In this document: in pieces, positions 55,119 through 63,800 of the stretch
Position numbering within the stretch: the stretch's first letter is position 1
Layout of the letters: each line of letters opens with the position of its first letter
Assembly: GCA_000332255.1 (NCBI GenBank)
Contig: KB235926.1
Coordinates: 1,336,496 to 1,400,495, forward strand
Length of the DNA stretch: 64,000 nucleotides
Reading direction: 5' to 3'
DNA from: a cyanobacterium PCC 7702
GTDB lineage: Bacteria > Cyanobacteriota > Cyanobacteriia > Cyanobacteriales > Nostocaceae
The notes under the pieces: generated by a model
Database searches by the model: none
Told to the model about the DNA's origin: nothing
Seen by the model: the letters and a program-made list of their open reading frames with translations, nothing else
Position numbers and translations under genes: made by a program

Positions 55119-57497
55119 CTACCGTCTCCAACTGTGGTTCAATTTAAATCTTATTCCTTGGTGATTTTGGAAGTTAACTTTTTGCCATCGCTGTTGTAAG
55201 CTTTGCCAGTCGGGGGTGTGACCGCCATAACGCCAGCTAGTGTAAGCTTGGCAAATTTCATCTATAACTGCAGCTGTTTCAGGCGAGTGATATTGAGAGG
55301 AAATTTTGGCGTATTCAAAGGGTGTTTGGGCAGGATGTTTGCTCAAACCTTTTCGAGCTGACCACAAAAGCATTTGTTGATAAAGACCTTCCATGGGCGG
55401 TAATTTCCTCAAAGCAAGGTGGTAGAGCCACTTTTGCCACCAATTCCAACCCAGCCAACCCAAGAAAAAGATAATTGTTGCCAAAGTTAAAGCGATGAAA
55501 ACACCCAGCCAACCTTGGAAAAATAAAGATAGCAACCAACAGCAAGCTTTATTAATCCCAGCAAACACTACTGCAAAAACATTGTTAAGCAAGCCCACTA
55601 CCGGTGATGGTAACCATCCCGCAACCCAATTCCAAAACTGACGCAGAACGCTAAAGGTTTGAATTTCTTCTACAGAAGGAGGAATTAAAGGATGACCGGG
55701 GATAGGATCAAAAGCGAACCAACCATAATTGGGAAAATATACCTCTGTCATGGCGTAGGCATCAGTGTTGCGAACAACATACATTCCTGTAAATGGGTTA
55801 AATTGTCCAGGAGCAAATCCAGCTACTAATCTTGCAGGAATACCAATAGAACGCAGCATTACCGCCAGCACCGTCGAGAAATGGTCTGGGTAACCACCTT
55901 TGTGCTTAAACAAAAAAGCTTCTACTAAATCTTCGTTTTCTCCTAGATAAGGTAGATCTAGTGGATTTTCAGGAATTCTATAGTTTTGCTTTAGGTACTG
56001 GGCAAGGTAGAGAGCTTTTTCGTAGTTAGAATCTAAGGACTTATCCGTTTTACCTACCTTTTGCTGGTTGTAGTTTGCTAAAATTTGTTCTGTGTGTTTG
56101 CGTACTTTTTCGGTGATTTGAGGAGGTATTTGTAAGTAGTAATCTTTAATGCTTTGCGGATATGCTGTGGAAGCTTTTGCCAGCAGCGTGCGCTCGCGGT
56201 ACGGTACTTCCGAAATAACCGTGTAGGTCATACCTTCTGATAATTCTACAGGCGATCGCAACCCGTCTTCCGTATCCACTGCAATTATCGATGTGGGAAA
56301 GTAAATTTCTTTAGGAAATGCCATGGCTGGAATTAAGTTGGGCAAATCCGATACCACTGTGTAGGTTTGTACTACTTCCTTGGTCTTAGCAATAGTGGCT
56401 GGTGTGTTGAGAAAAATTTGGTAACTCCAAGGCGATCGCTTGTTCAGCTTCACTTGCTGACGGCGAGAAATTTCCCACCCTCTACCGGTGTAACGGTCGA
56501 ATGCTAGTACTCGCCAAAAACCCTCTGCTTGCGATCGCACCCGCATGACGACCTTGGGTCTCATCGCGCCCCGCAGGTTTTGGTCGATCTGGCTGTTAAA
56601 GCCGTAATAAAAAGTATCATCTACCCGTCCTGATTTACCTGCTTGACCCGTTTTTGTACCAGTTCCGTTGCCTTGATTTTGATTTTTGCCTTGACGTACG
56701 TATCCAGGATTGATGATATTAATTCCTGTGAAATTACCTTTGATGTGAATAGCAGAACTAACAGGAAACATCCGCAGCTGGTAACCGGGAAAGCGAGGTA
56801 AGATAGCAAAAATTATCAATCCCAACCCGACGACAACTAAAAAATTTAAAAGCAAAAATTTGTAATTAAAAGAGGAATTTCCCAACAGCGAGAAATTTGT
56901 CTGTTGCGAGTGCTGGGAATGAGTATGGGAAGTGTTTAGTAAACCGAGTCGGGAGCGATAATCCAGGACTAAAGTTGGTAAGGCGATCGCCAGGAACAAC
57001 AGCAGCAAAAAGGCAAACGCTAAAGTTTGACTGAGTGTAGCTGCTACACCCAATAAAATCAATCCGATCAAAATTGAATAACCCAAATCCTTGCGGCGAG
57101 GTAGATCGAAGCTGTGCAGCAATTGCAGTTGAATCAATAATTCTGCCAAAACTACTCGCGTATCATTAGCCGCTCCCAACAATCGTCCTAAAAAAGCACC
57201 TAGCGCTGCTAGCATGCCAATGGCGATACAGAATTTTACCGAGATATTGGCATGGTGGCGACGATAATAACTCCAAATTCCACCAATCAAACTTGCGGGT
57301 AAAGCCCAAAAACTAAAATTGGTCTCAGCAGCAATATCTGTTGCTACAATTCCTACAATTACCAACGCTAGTACAAGTACCCGCAAGCTGATGGAATTTT
57401 CAACTTCTGCTAGCGGCGATCGCTGCACTATTAACCGCCGTTGATTACCCAAAGCTAACAACTGCCAAAGCGAACCCATCCTGGAAAAGTTAAACAT
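55119..57497 (-). CDS. TgpA-type membrane protein with transglutaminase-like domain, catalytic residues replaced
   Basis: About 792 residues. An N-terminal group of TM helices (DUF3488 type) is followed by a large periplasmic domain, then a transglutaminase-like core, a further TM helix and a C-terminal soluble tail (DUF4129-like, TPFEYAKISSQY). In active members the core reads G-F/Y-C-E-H-F and D-A-H-A-W. Here it reads GGYPDHFSTVLAVMLRSIGI near residue 535 and RNTDAYAMTEVYFPNYGWFA near 577. The Cys is Pro and the His is Tyr; the Asp in FDPIPG remains. So it probably does not cross-link or hydrolyse by the usual mechanism. The start at ATG 57497 is preferred over GTG 57524. Confidence 0.75.
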   Translation of the reverse strand: MFNFSRMGSLWQLLALGNQRRLIVQRSPLAEVENSISLRVLVLALVIVGIVATDIAAETNFSFWALPASLIGGIWSYYRRHHANISVKFCIAIGMLAALGAFLGRLLGAANDTRVVLAELLIQLQLLHSFDLPRRKDLGYSILIGLILLGVAATLSQTLAFAFLLLLFLAIALPTLVLDYRSRLGLLNTSHTHSQHSQQTNFSLLGNSSFNYKFLLLNFLVVVGLGLIIFAILPRFPGYQLRMFPVSSAIHIKGNFTGINIINPGYVRQGKNQNQGNGTGTKTGQAGKSGRVDDTFYYGFNSQIDQNLRGAMRPKVVMRVRSQAEGFWRVLAFDRYTGRGWEISRRQQVKLNKRSPWSYQIFLNTPATIAKTKEVVQTYTVVSDLPNLIPAMAFPKEIYFPTSIIAVDTEDGLRSPVELSEGMTYTVISEVPYRERTLLAKASTAYPQSIKDYYLQIPPQITEKVRKHTEQILANYNQQKVGKTDKSLDSNYEKALYLAQYLKQNYRIPENPLDLPYLGENEDLVEAFLFKHKGGYPDHFSTVLAVMLRSIGIPARLVAGFAPGQFNPFTGMYVVRNTDAYAMTEVYFPNYGWFAFDPIPGHPLIPPSVEEIQTFSVLRQFWNWVAGWLPSPVVGLLNNVFAVVFAGINKACCWLLSLFFQGWLGVFIALTLATIIFFLGWLGWNWWQKWLYHLALRKLPPMEGLYQQMLLWSARKGLSKHPAQTPFEYAKISSQYHSPETAAVIDEICQAYTSWRYGGHTPDWQSLQQRWQKVNFQNHQGIRFKLNHSWRR

Positions 57498-57698
57498 TGT
57501 AATTAAAAAGCAACTGATGAGCACATAAGGGACGGTACGAGCAAATCAACATCATGTCGGTAAGATACAACTAAGTTTTCGCCATCATCCAGTTTTTTCT
57601 CATTGCTGTTGCTGTAGACACCCTAATAACTTTTTTAAAAAAACCGTTTCAGTCCTTATCCAAGATGGCATTCTGTTTCGCCCGCAATTGTTAACTAG

Positions 57699-58469
57699 TT
57701 ATTCTGTGGGAATAATCGCAAATAACAGTGGCTGTTGGTCCATATCTTTGAACTGTATTGTCAGGGTATAAGTTTCGTTAGGCTGCACGCAGTTCAATTC
57801 CACGCTCAAGGCCCCCAAAGTTGAAGTTTCCGCTAAGGTAAAAGAGTCCTTTCCTTGAAGTTTTATTACTCCTTGAGAAGGTAGTTCACCTTGAACTCGC
57901 AGTTTTCCGACCTGCTGTTGGCAGTGGTATTCTACGCTCAAGTTTAGTCTTCCCGCCCTAGTTAACCACTGTCTTTCCAATGGTTGCTTGCTAGAAACGG
58001 ACAAAGTCAGACTTTCAAACAGTTGTTTAGCTGCTAGTAGAGATAGCAGCATTTGTTGGCGTGGTTGCAAATGAGAATACTCACCATCCACACTTGGCAA
58101 TTTGAGTTTTTTGCTACGAGTAGCACCTGTTAGTACTAGTCCCGCTAGCTCATTCAATATTATTCGGGATTCTTTTGGGAAAAAACCTTCCACAGCCTGA
58201 ATTAATTTTGGCCCTAACAAGGCCGGGGATGTTAATAATGCTTGACATTTTTCCAGCAATTGCCGGAAAATACTGTCCGGTAAGGGCATTGGCAGATCGA
58301 GATCAAACTGTTGGTTGGTCCATCCCCAGGTAGGAACTAAGGCAATGACGGGCTCGTCTGCACACTCTGGATAGTCTGTTATTTGTGTTTCCCAGGGGAA
58401 TAAAGGTGGATGGCTCTCAAATTGGGATTGGAGCCGACGTTTGAGAACAGCTTGGAAACGTTCTTGCAC
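57699..58469 (-). CDS. patU3: PatU3: C-terminal part of heterocyst-patterning protein PatU
   Basis: 256 residues with MQERFQAVLKRRLQSQFESH, PPLFPWETQITDYPE and a C-terminal beta-rich region (GKLRVQGELPSQGVIKLQG). This matches my memory of PatU3, encoded downstream of hetZ in Nostoc sp. PCC 7120, where patU is split into patU5 and patU3. PatU3 acts in heterocyst pattern control and interacts genetically with HetZ. It starts with GTG 14 bases after patU5 and in a different frame. A GGAG lies about 13 bases upstream of the GTG, a loose spacing. Confidence 0.75.
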   Translation of the reverse strand: MQERFQAVLKRRLQSQFESHPPLFPWETQITDYPECADEPVIALVPTWGWTNQQFDLDLPMPLPDSIFRQLLEKCQALLTSPALLGPKLIQAVEGFFPKESRIILNELAGLVLTGATRSKKLKLPSVDGEYSHLQPRQQMLLSLLAAKQLFESLTLSVSSKQPLERQWLTRAGRLNLSVEYHCQQQVGKLRVQGELPSQGVIKLQGKDSFTLAETSTLGALSVELNCVQPNETYTLTIQFKDMDQQPLLFAIIPTE

Positions 58470-58483
58470 AGTAGGAATTTCTC

Positions 58484-58654
58484 CTAGTTAAAAGGTCTGC
58501 AGCTCCTGTTATGCCAACTCCCGCTGATAAAAGCAGCTTGGGGGAGAAGATTTTTTCCTGGAGCGGGTGTCCTTACTTTTTCTTGTTTGTTGGCAGAATT
58601 TGGCAACAACCAAGGTAATAAATAGTGGTGTAAGGATTCTGAGTCACTATTCAT
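58484..58654 (-). CDS. patU5: PatU5: short N-terminal part of PatU
   Basis: 56 residues, MNSDSESLHHYLLPWLLPNS to SGSWHNRSCRPFN. The ATG at 58654 overlaps the end of hetZ by eight bases. Its size, order and position between hetZ and patU3 match patU5 of the split patU arrangement. The C-terminal residues after AAFISGSW look like a frameshifted continuation, so an ancestral fused patU may have been broken here. The function of the small product alone is unclear. Confidence 0.6.
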   Translation of the reverse strand: MNSDSESLHHYLLPWLLPNSANKQEKVRTPAPGKNLLPQAAFISGSWHNRSCRPFN

Positions 58655-59843
58655 CAACAGAAGCACTAGATCCGGACACGGAAACTATAGAGTTACGAAT
58701 TTCCCAAGCTTGCTCGAGAATTTTGAACCAGTGTTTGTGCAGTTGTGCCATAGACAATCCCAAGATTTTAGCAATCTTTTCATCAGGTTGTCCCTGTTGC
58801 TTTAGTTCTAATAAAGACCGCTGCTTTTCGTCAAGTTGTTTGGTATATAGTTGCCATTGTTGGGGAGTCAAACCCAAATTAGTATTTAAATCTGCTTCCA
58901 ACCACTCGTGAACTAATTCCCAACGGTGCAATAAAGCAAATCGAATTAAATGATACTTAAAGCGCTGCTGGAGATAATCTCTCTGGCGGGGAGTTAGGCC
59001 CAAAATTGCTTCGATTTCTTGAGCTGATAAATCTTGCAATCGCAGGGCAAAGTAGTCAGCACAATCATTTTGTTGTCGTTGTTCGAGGTAATTCATTAAT
59101 TCTGCAATCACCACCGAGCGTAGTGTCTCTTCTTGAGCTTCTGGTTCTGGTTGTGTTGCCATAGCGGTTCGCAGTTGCTGTATAGCCGGGTCTTCCCAGG
59201 AACCATCGCCTTCGTTACCGCTACCTTCAGCTGCTTGCTCTATGTCTACGCATGTTTCCTGAGGTTGTTGTTGCGAAAACGTTTGCGCTCGTAGGATGAT
59301 TAATTGCTGCTGGCGTCCTGGTAGGGGAATCCGCCTTTTGCCATAGCGTTCGGTAAACGCCATGTATTCTGCTAACTCCAACAGGGTTTTGGGACGATAG
59401 CTAATATCAAGTTGATTCTCTCGCCGGAAAGCGTTTAATGCTTCTAAATAAAAACTTTGTAGAAAATCTTCAATAACTGTCAGTCGCCCTTGATAACTAA
59501 GTTGCCTTTGTGGCGGGTTAATGTAGCGATAAATGATTGCACTTAAAGTACTGTGTAATTCAATTCTGCCTCGATTGGAACCCAACTGATAGTATCTCAA
59601 GCACTGTTGCAGGCGATGTTTGGCTAGGGTAATTGCTGAATTTTCTATACAACCGGATGCTTGAATGCGTTTGCTTTCGTGGCAAATGCGATAAACCTCG
59701 CAAGCTATGCGCGTCGCTACTTCGCGACAGTTTTGTTCAGAAGCTTTGGTTGACTGCTGAAGTTCTTGAAATAGGAATGGAAATATCGCCTCCACGCCAA
59801 TAGAATTTTCTCCCTGAATAGTTGCGGTTGCGGCTGATTTCAT
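58647..59843 (-). CDS. hetZ: Heterocyst differentiation regulator HetZ
   Basis: 398 residues, close to the ~400 of known HetZ. Recognised by the N-terminal MKSAATATIQGENSIGVEAI, by KASEQNCREVATRIACEVYR, and by the conserved middle LIEDFLQSFYLEALNAFRRE with YRPKTLLELAEYMAFTERYG. The C-terminal half contains sigma-factor-like helices (LSAQEIEAILGLTPRQRDYL and PDEKIAKILGLSMAQLHKHW), which look like helix-turn-helix units. HetZ is a putative DNA-binding protein acting early in heterocyst commitment downstream of HetR. It is first in the leftward hetZ-patU5-patU3 cluster and divergent from the gene at 60051. I looked for but did not find a clear HetR palindrome upstream. Confidence 0.88.
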   Translation of the reverse strand: MKSAATATIQGENSIGVEAIFPFLFQELQQSTKASEQNCREVATRIACEVYRICHESKRIQASGCIENSAITLAKHRLQQCLRYYQLGSNRGRIELHSTLSAIIYRYINPPQRQLSYQGRLTVIEDFLQSFYLEALNAFRRENQLDISYRPKTLLELAEYMAFTERYGKRRIPLPGRQQQLIILRAQTFSQQQPQETCVDIEQAAEGSGNEGDGSWEDPAIQQLRTAMATQPEPEAQEETLRSVVIAELMNYLEQRQQNDCADYFALRLQDLSAQEIEAILGLTPRQRDYLQQRFKYHLIRFALLHRWELVHEWLEADLNTNLGLTPQQWQLYTKQLDEKQRSLLELKQQGQPDEKIAKILGLSMAQLHKHWFKILEQAWEIRNSIVSVSGSSASVDE

Positions 59844-60050
59844 AATCTCGTGTTTAAATGGACCCTAACATACTCATTAACAACCTGTATGACTGGGGGA
59901 TATCGGTTAGGAATACCGCCAGAGTAACTAAATGCACAGCAGTCCTAACCTAAGGATGTGGCTAAATTTATTGTTCCCAATTATTGTTTGATCGTTTGCA
60001 CAAGCATACAAATTTCAAGCTCATACCAAACAAGCCGTTTACAGGTGATT

Positions 60051-60548
60051 ATGGACTTAAAAGCACAAATTCAATTGTTGATTGAAAATGCACCAAAGGA
60101 TGGTAGAACACCTCAACTGGTTGCGGCGATTGCTCCCGCTCTCAACGCGATCGCTCAAAATTTGGGCCACTCTAACTACTATATTCTCCAAAATTTGGAC
60201 CGAGAGTGGGTTTTAACTACCTTGAGCAACCGTGGAAATCCACAACAACAAAAGCAGGTTGTATATGCTTTTTCTAGATTACAGGATATCCCCGCTTCTT
60301 ATGGTGCTGGGCTTGACCCTCAAGTCATCGCTACCCCTATGCCTGTTACCCATATCTTGTTTCAGTTATTGGCTTTAGAGCCTGTAGACAGCATAGTTTT
60401 TTTAAATTCTAATCTTGCTGGTAGGAATCGCACCTCTGGTACCCAGGTCCGTGAAGTTGAAATCAAACGCACTGATCTGCAGAACTTAGTCAAGCAAGTC
60501 CTGCAACGAAATTCGAGTCACGCTCCCTTACCTCCGGATATTGCCTAA
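60051..60548 (+). CDS. Conserved cyanobacterial protein of unknown function
   Basis: 165 residues from MDLKAQIQLLIENAPKDGRT. The protein has no TM helix or signal peptide; blocks are LVAAIAPALNAIAQNLGHSN, YAFSRLQDIPASYG and HILFQLLALEPVDSIVFLNS. I recall similar proteins in other cyanobacteria but no assigned role. The ATG at 60051 is used with AGGTGA upstream; the frame is open from 59958, but the first 31 residues are unlike the rest. It is divergent from hetZ, sharing a promoter region of about 200 bases. Confidence 0.65.
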   Translation: MDLKAQIQLLIENAPKDGRTPQLVAAIAPALNAIAQNLGHSNYYILQNLDREWVLTTLSNRGNPQQQKQVVYAFSRLQDIPASYGAGLDPQVIATPMPVTHILFQLLALEPVDSIVFLNSNLAGRNRTSGTQVREVEIKRTDLQNLVKQVLQRNSSHAPLPPDIA

Positions 60549-60607
60549 TAAAAAATAACTAGAACTAGGGACTAGCAATTAATGTCTGATTTTTCTAGTC
60601 CCCATCT

Positions 60608-61579
60608 CTAGTAAAGTCGACTCAATACGTAGTCAGCCATATTTATCAAAGCTTGACGCGATTCCGAGGGTGGGAGAACCCCAATATGCTCCACTGCCAA
60701 TTTAGCATGGTGAGCTGCTAATTCTCGTGCTCGCTGAATTCCTCGACTATCGTGAATCAACGCCAAAGCTTGCTCTAAATCGCCTTCTTGCTCGAATTCT
60801 CGTTCGATCAGGACTTCCAAGTAAGGTTTTTCCTCTAAGGCAAATAATACCGGAGCTGTCAAATTACCGCTTCTAAGATCGGAACCTGCTGGTTTACCAA
60901 GCACATCTGGCGAACCAGTAAAATCTAGTATGTCATCTACAATTTGAAATGCTAAGCCTAGATGGCGTCCGTAATTGTACAGGTGTTCCGCCACCTCTGG
61001 CGAAACTTCGCTAAGAACACCAGTTGCTTTAGAACTGTTGGCAATAATAGAAGCACTTTTGTAATAACTCTTTTTTAGGTAAGCTTCGATGGAAATACTT
61101 GTGCAAAAGTGATTTAGTGCTTGCTGGGTCTCGCCAACGGCATAATCCATGATCACTTCTGAAAGTAATTTCACCACTTCTAAATTGTCTAAGTTGGCTA
61201 AATACCACGAAGCTTGGGCAAAGAAAAAATCACCTGCTAATACAGCTATTTTATTATTAAACAAACTGTTGACTGTGGCTACTCCACGTCGCATTTTTGA
61301 TTCGTCAATAACGTCGTCGTGCACTAAGCTGGCAGTGTGAATCAATTCTGTAATTTCCGCTAAACGGCGGTGACGTGGTGTAATATCTTTATCCAGCATT
61401 GTTGCCCGTGATATCAAAAGGACAATAGCTGGTCTGATACGTTTTCCCCCAGCTCCGAATAGATGTTCGGCTGCTGCATAGAGGATGGGGTGACGATTCC
61501 CAACTAGCTGTTTAAGGTTATCTGCTAGTATTTGCAGGTCTGCTTCCACTGGGTAAAAAAGGGAGGTAGCTGGGGTCAT
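60608..61579 (-). CDS. sds: Solanesyl diphosphate synthase (all-trans polyprenyl synthase)
   Basis: Extends isoprenoid chains to C45 for plastoquinone. 323 residues. FARM is LVHDDVIDESKMRRG (DDxxD), SARM is FQIVDDILDFTGSPDVLGKP, with GGKRIRPAIVLLISRA near the N-terminus and DLRSGNLTAPVLFAL after SARM. All catalytic aspartates are intact. Chain length cannot be strictly read, but cyanobacterial enzymes of this size and type are solanesyl synthases. It is followed (upstream) by a long non-coding region. Confidence 0.92.
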   Translation of the reverse strand: MTPATSLFYPVEADLQILADNLKQLVGNRHPILYAAAEHLFGAGGKRIRPAIVLLISRATMLDKDITPRHRRLAEITELIHTASLVHDDVIDESKMRRGVATVNSLFNNKIAVLAGDFFFAQASWYLANLDNLEVVKLLSEVIMDYAVGETQQALNHFCTSISIEAYLKKSYYKSASIIANSSKATGVLSEVSPEVAEHLYNYGRHLGLAFQIVDDILDFTGSPDVLGKPAGSDLRSGNLTAPVLFALEEKPYLEVLIEREFEQEGDLEQALALIHDSRGIQRARELAAHHAKLAVEHIGVLPPSESRQALINMADYVLSRLY

Positions 61580-62529
61580 GGATAGGCGGATTATAGCTTA
61601 AGTTACGAAAGTTTACATATCCTAATAATCATTTTAAGATAACCCTGGACTAGTGCCAAATTTTCGTCAGGAACGTTATGGGCTCCATTTTTATGCACGA
61701 TTATCCCTTTAGATCCAATCTTCTTATGCCATTGAGTCTCTGGTAGAACAGCTCTACAAAAAATTTGATTTTCATTTTTTTACCTAATTGTCCTAGCTTT
61801 TGCCTGTCTTCAAAAAATTACATGTAAAATTTTGATAAAAGTCAAGCTGGCTGTTTTTACGGTTTCCTGAGAAAATATGTTTTTTTTTAACTTTAGTTCA
61901 AACATACTTAAGTAATAATACTGGAAAAATGCCTAAAACCTGCAACTTTTACTTATAATCTATTACACGGCACTGGCAAGCAAAAATTATCTTCTCAGCA
62001 AATTTTCAGAAATTTCTAATTTGGTAGAAAAGTTGCCTGAAAAATCAGGGTGGTTATGTTACTCTAAAATTGAGGGATTTTAAACTTTTCGGTATTCACC
62101 TCAGGAAAGCAAAAACACTTAAAAGTTTTTTGCTTCCCGGAGACGTGAACGCATTCACTGGTTGACTCTGTGCTGAGCGAACTTGATGGTAGGAAACTAC
62201 AGGTTTACCTGACAGGAAACAAGGTAGTTACACCTCTTCAGTGCTTTTTGTGCATCAGTGTTCCTGCCCTGAAAAGGCGCTTTCACTTGAGAAGACCAGG
62301 TATGCTGCTTGGGCAACAGAAAAGTTTCTCTAATGTAGCTTAACTGTTGTCGCAGTCATTGTCTGCAAAGAGGATAGCCAAGAATAAATATAATCTGCGG
62401 AGAAAATATAAATTTCTGCCGCTAGTTTGATATTTAAAATAAAAGCCGCCAATTCCGCAATTGTGTGGCTAGCTTTTTACTAGCTTGAGTGCGTTTACTC
62501 CTATTTTCATAGAGGCGCTGGTAGGAAAA
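61580..62529. other. Long non-coding region with many short hairpins
   Basis: 950 bases without a gene. From about 62107 the sequence is more GC-balanced and rich in short stem-loops: AAGCAAAAAC/GTTTTTTGCTT (62107-62134), GTAGGAAACTAC (near 62190), AGGTTTACCT (near 62203) and GCCCTGAAAAGGC (near 62267). This suggests a structured leader or a small RNA, but it does not match any riboswitch or RNA I know well. Confidence 0.35.
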
Positions 62530-62727
62530 ATGGTTTACGGAAAGATGCCTATGATAATTTTTATTCTAGCTTCTGGATATTTGTTTACGGTATACCTGTT
62601 ACTAGCATTGGCGAAGCGAGCGGGACAAAGAAACATATCTGCTAGTAGTGTTTCTGTGGCCAGAGAAAATCACTCGCAGCAGGCTCCGCTACCATCAAAG
62701 GTAACTGAAGTCAGTAGTTTACGCTAA
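62530..62727 (+). CDS. Small single-pass membrane protein
   Basis: 65 residues, MVYGKMPMIIFILASGYLFT followed by VYLLLALAKRAGQRN. One TM helix sits near the N-terminus, with a positively charged end and a Ser/Gln/Pro-rich tail. The ATG at 62530 is preceded by GGTAGG; the longer frame from 62485 starts with TTG. I do not recognise the family. The hairpin-rich sequence upstream could be its leader. Whether it is expressed is not certain. Confidence 0.45.
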   Translation: MVYGKMPMIIFILASGYLFTVYLLLALAKRAGQRNISASSVSVARENHSQQAPLPSKVTEVSSLR

Positions 62728-62840
62728 CACAGACAAAGCCAGTCGTCAACTGTCGGCTAGCTTGTCAAAAGTCACAACATTAGCTTGGTGTGCTGGTGTG
62801 CAAACACTAAAAGTGAGGAGCGAACAGAACAAAACAAGTG

Positions 62841-63800
62841 TTAATTGTTGGAAATAGCAGCATCGGAGAAGCACGCTACCTCAACCATGGGAGTAAAACC
62901 CAACCATTGACTTGAAGATTGAGCAAATTGTTGTGGACAACCGCTGACAACAAAGCGAGTGGGTAAGGGAGGGTGAGTGTTTTTTAAGCCAAGTAAGTCT
63001 AATTCTTGAGCGCAAGCAGCTACTACATGTACTGCGGGATCCACTAGCTTGACAGAAGAAGGAAGCAGCGTTCGCAATACCGGTGACAGATGGGGGTAAT
63101 GAGTACACCCATAAACTAAAGTGTCTATTTGCTTTTCTAGTAAAGGCTCGAGATAGGAACGCGCTACTTCAATAGTATAGGGATCGTGAATGCGGTTTTG
63201 CTCGATCAGCGGTACAAACTCCGGACAGCCAACTTGCCAAACTTGAACTTGAGGATTTATTTCCAAAATAGCACGTTTGTAAGCATTACTTTTTGCTGTG
63301 GCAGGGGTGGCGATAACACCGATGCGCTTCCCTTGCTCAACTGCTGCTTTTGCTCCTGGTAGAATTAGTCCGAGAACAGGCATGGCAAATTCATGGCGTA
63401 CAGTTTCCAATGCCAAGGCAGAACTAGTGTTGCAAGCCATAATTACCATTTTGACTTTCTGCTGTTGCATCCAGCTGAGGATTTCGCGAACAAACTGTAA
63501 AATTTCTGCTGGCGAACGAATTCCATAGGGGAGTCTAGCCGTATCTCCAAAATAAATGATCGATTCGTTCGGAAGCTGTCGGTATAGCTGTCGCAGTACG
63601 GTTAATCCACCCACACCACTGTCAAAAATGCCAATAGGAGCACGTTGGGGTTGCTGGGAAAAATCGTATAAATTGCCTTCAAAAAAAGAAGATGAAATCA
63701 CAGGCAGATGTTGAATAGAGTTTTGATTTAAGACACAGGATTTAGTAGAGTTAGTGTTTACTAAACTTTTATCTGGACTGCAAGTATTTAATAATACCAC
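62841..63800 (-). CDS. murI: Glutamate racemase
   Basis: Converts L- to D-glutamate for peptidoglycan. APIGIFDSGVGGLTVLRQLY, YFGDTARLPYGIRSPAEI and VMACNTSSALALETV hold the first catalytic Cys. VYGCTHYPHLSPVL holds the second. PVLGLILPGAKAA is also standard. With the GTG at 63800 it is 319 residues with an unusual 50-residue N-terminal extension that overlaps the end of the amidase gene by 32 bases. A GTG at 63701 would give a more ordinary length, so the start is unsure. Confidence 0.93.
   Translation of the reverse strand: MVLLNTCSPDKSLVNTNSTKSCVLNQNSIQHLPVISSSFFEGNLYDFSQQPQRAPIGIFDSGVGGLTVLRQLYRQLPNESIIYFGDTARLPYGIRSPAEILQFVREILSWMQQQKVKMVIMACNTSSALALETVRHEFAMPVLGLILPGAKAAVEQGKRIGVIATPATAKSNAYKRAILEINPQVQVWQVGCPEFVPLIEQNRIHDPYTIEVARSYLEPLLEKQIDTLVYGCTHYPHLSPVLRTLLPSSVKLVDPAVHVVAACAQELDLLGLKNTHPPLPTRFVVSGCPQQFAQSSSQWLGFTPMVEVACFSDAAISNN

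Noticed and set aside
59844..60050. HetR-binding palindrome upstream of hetZ
   Set aside because: GGGGGATATCGGTTAGG looked promising but is not a palindrome and does not match the HetR site I know.
62107..62330. 6S RNA, SRP RNA or a known riboswitch
   Set aside because: The hairpins do not show the conserved bases of any of these families that I could identify.
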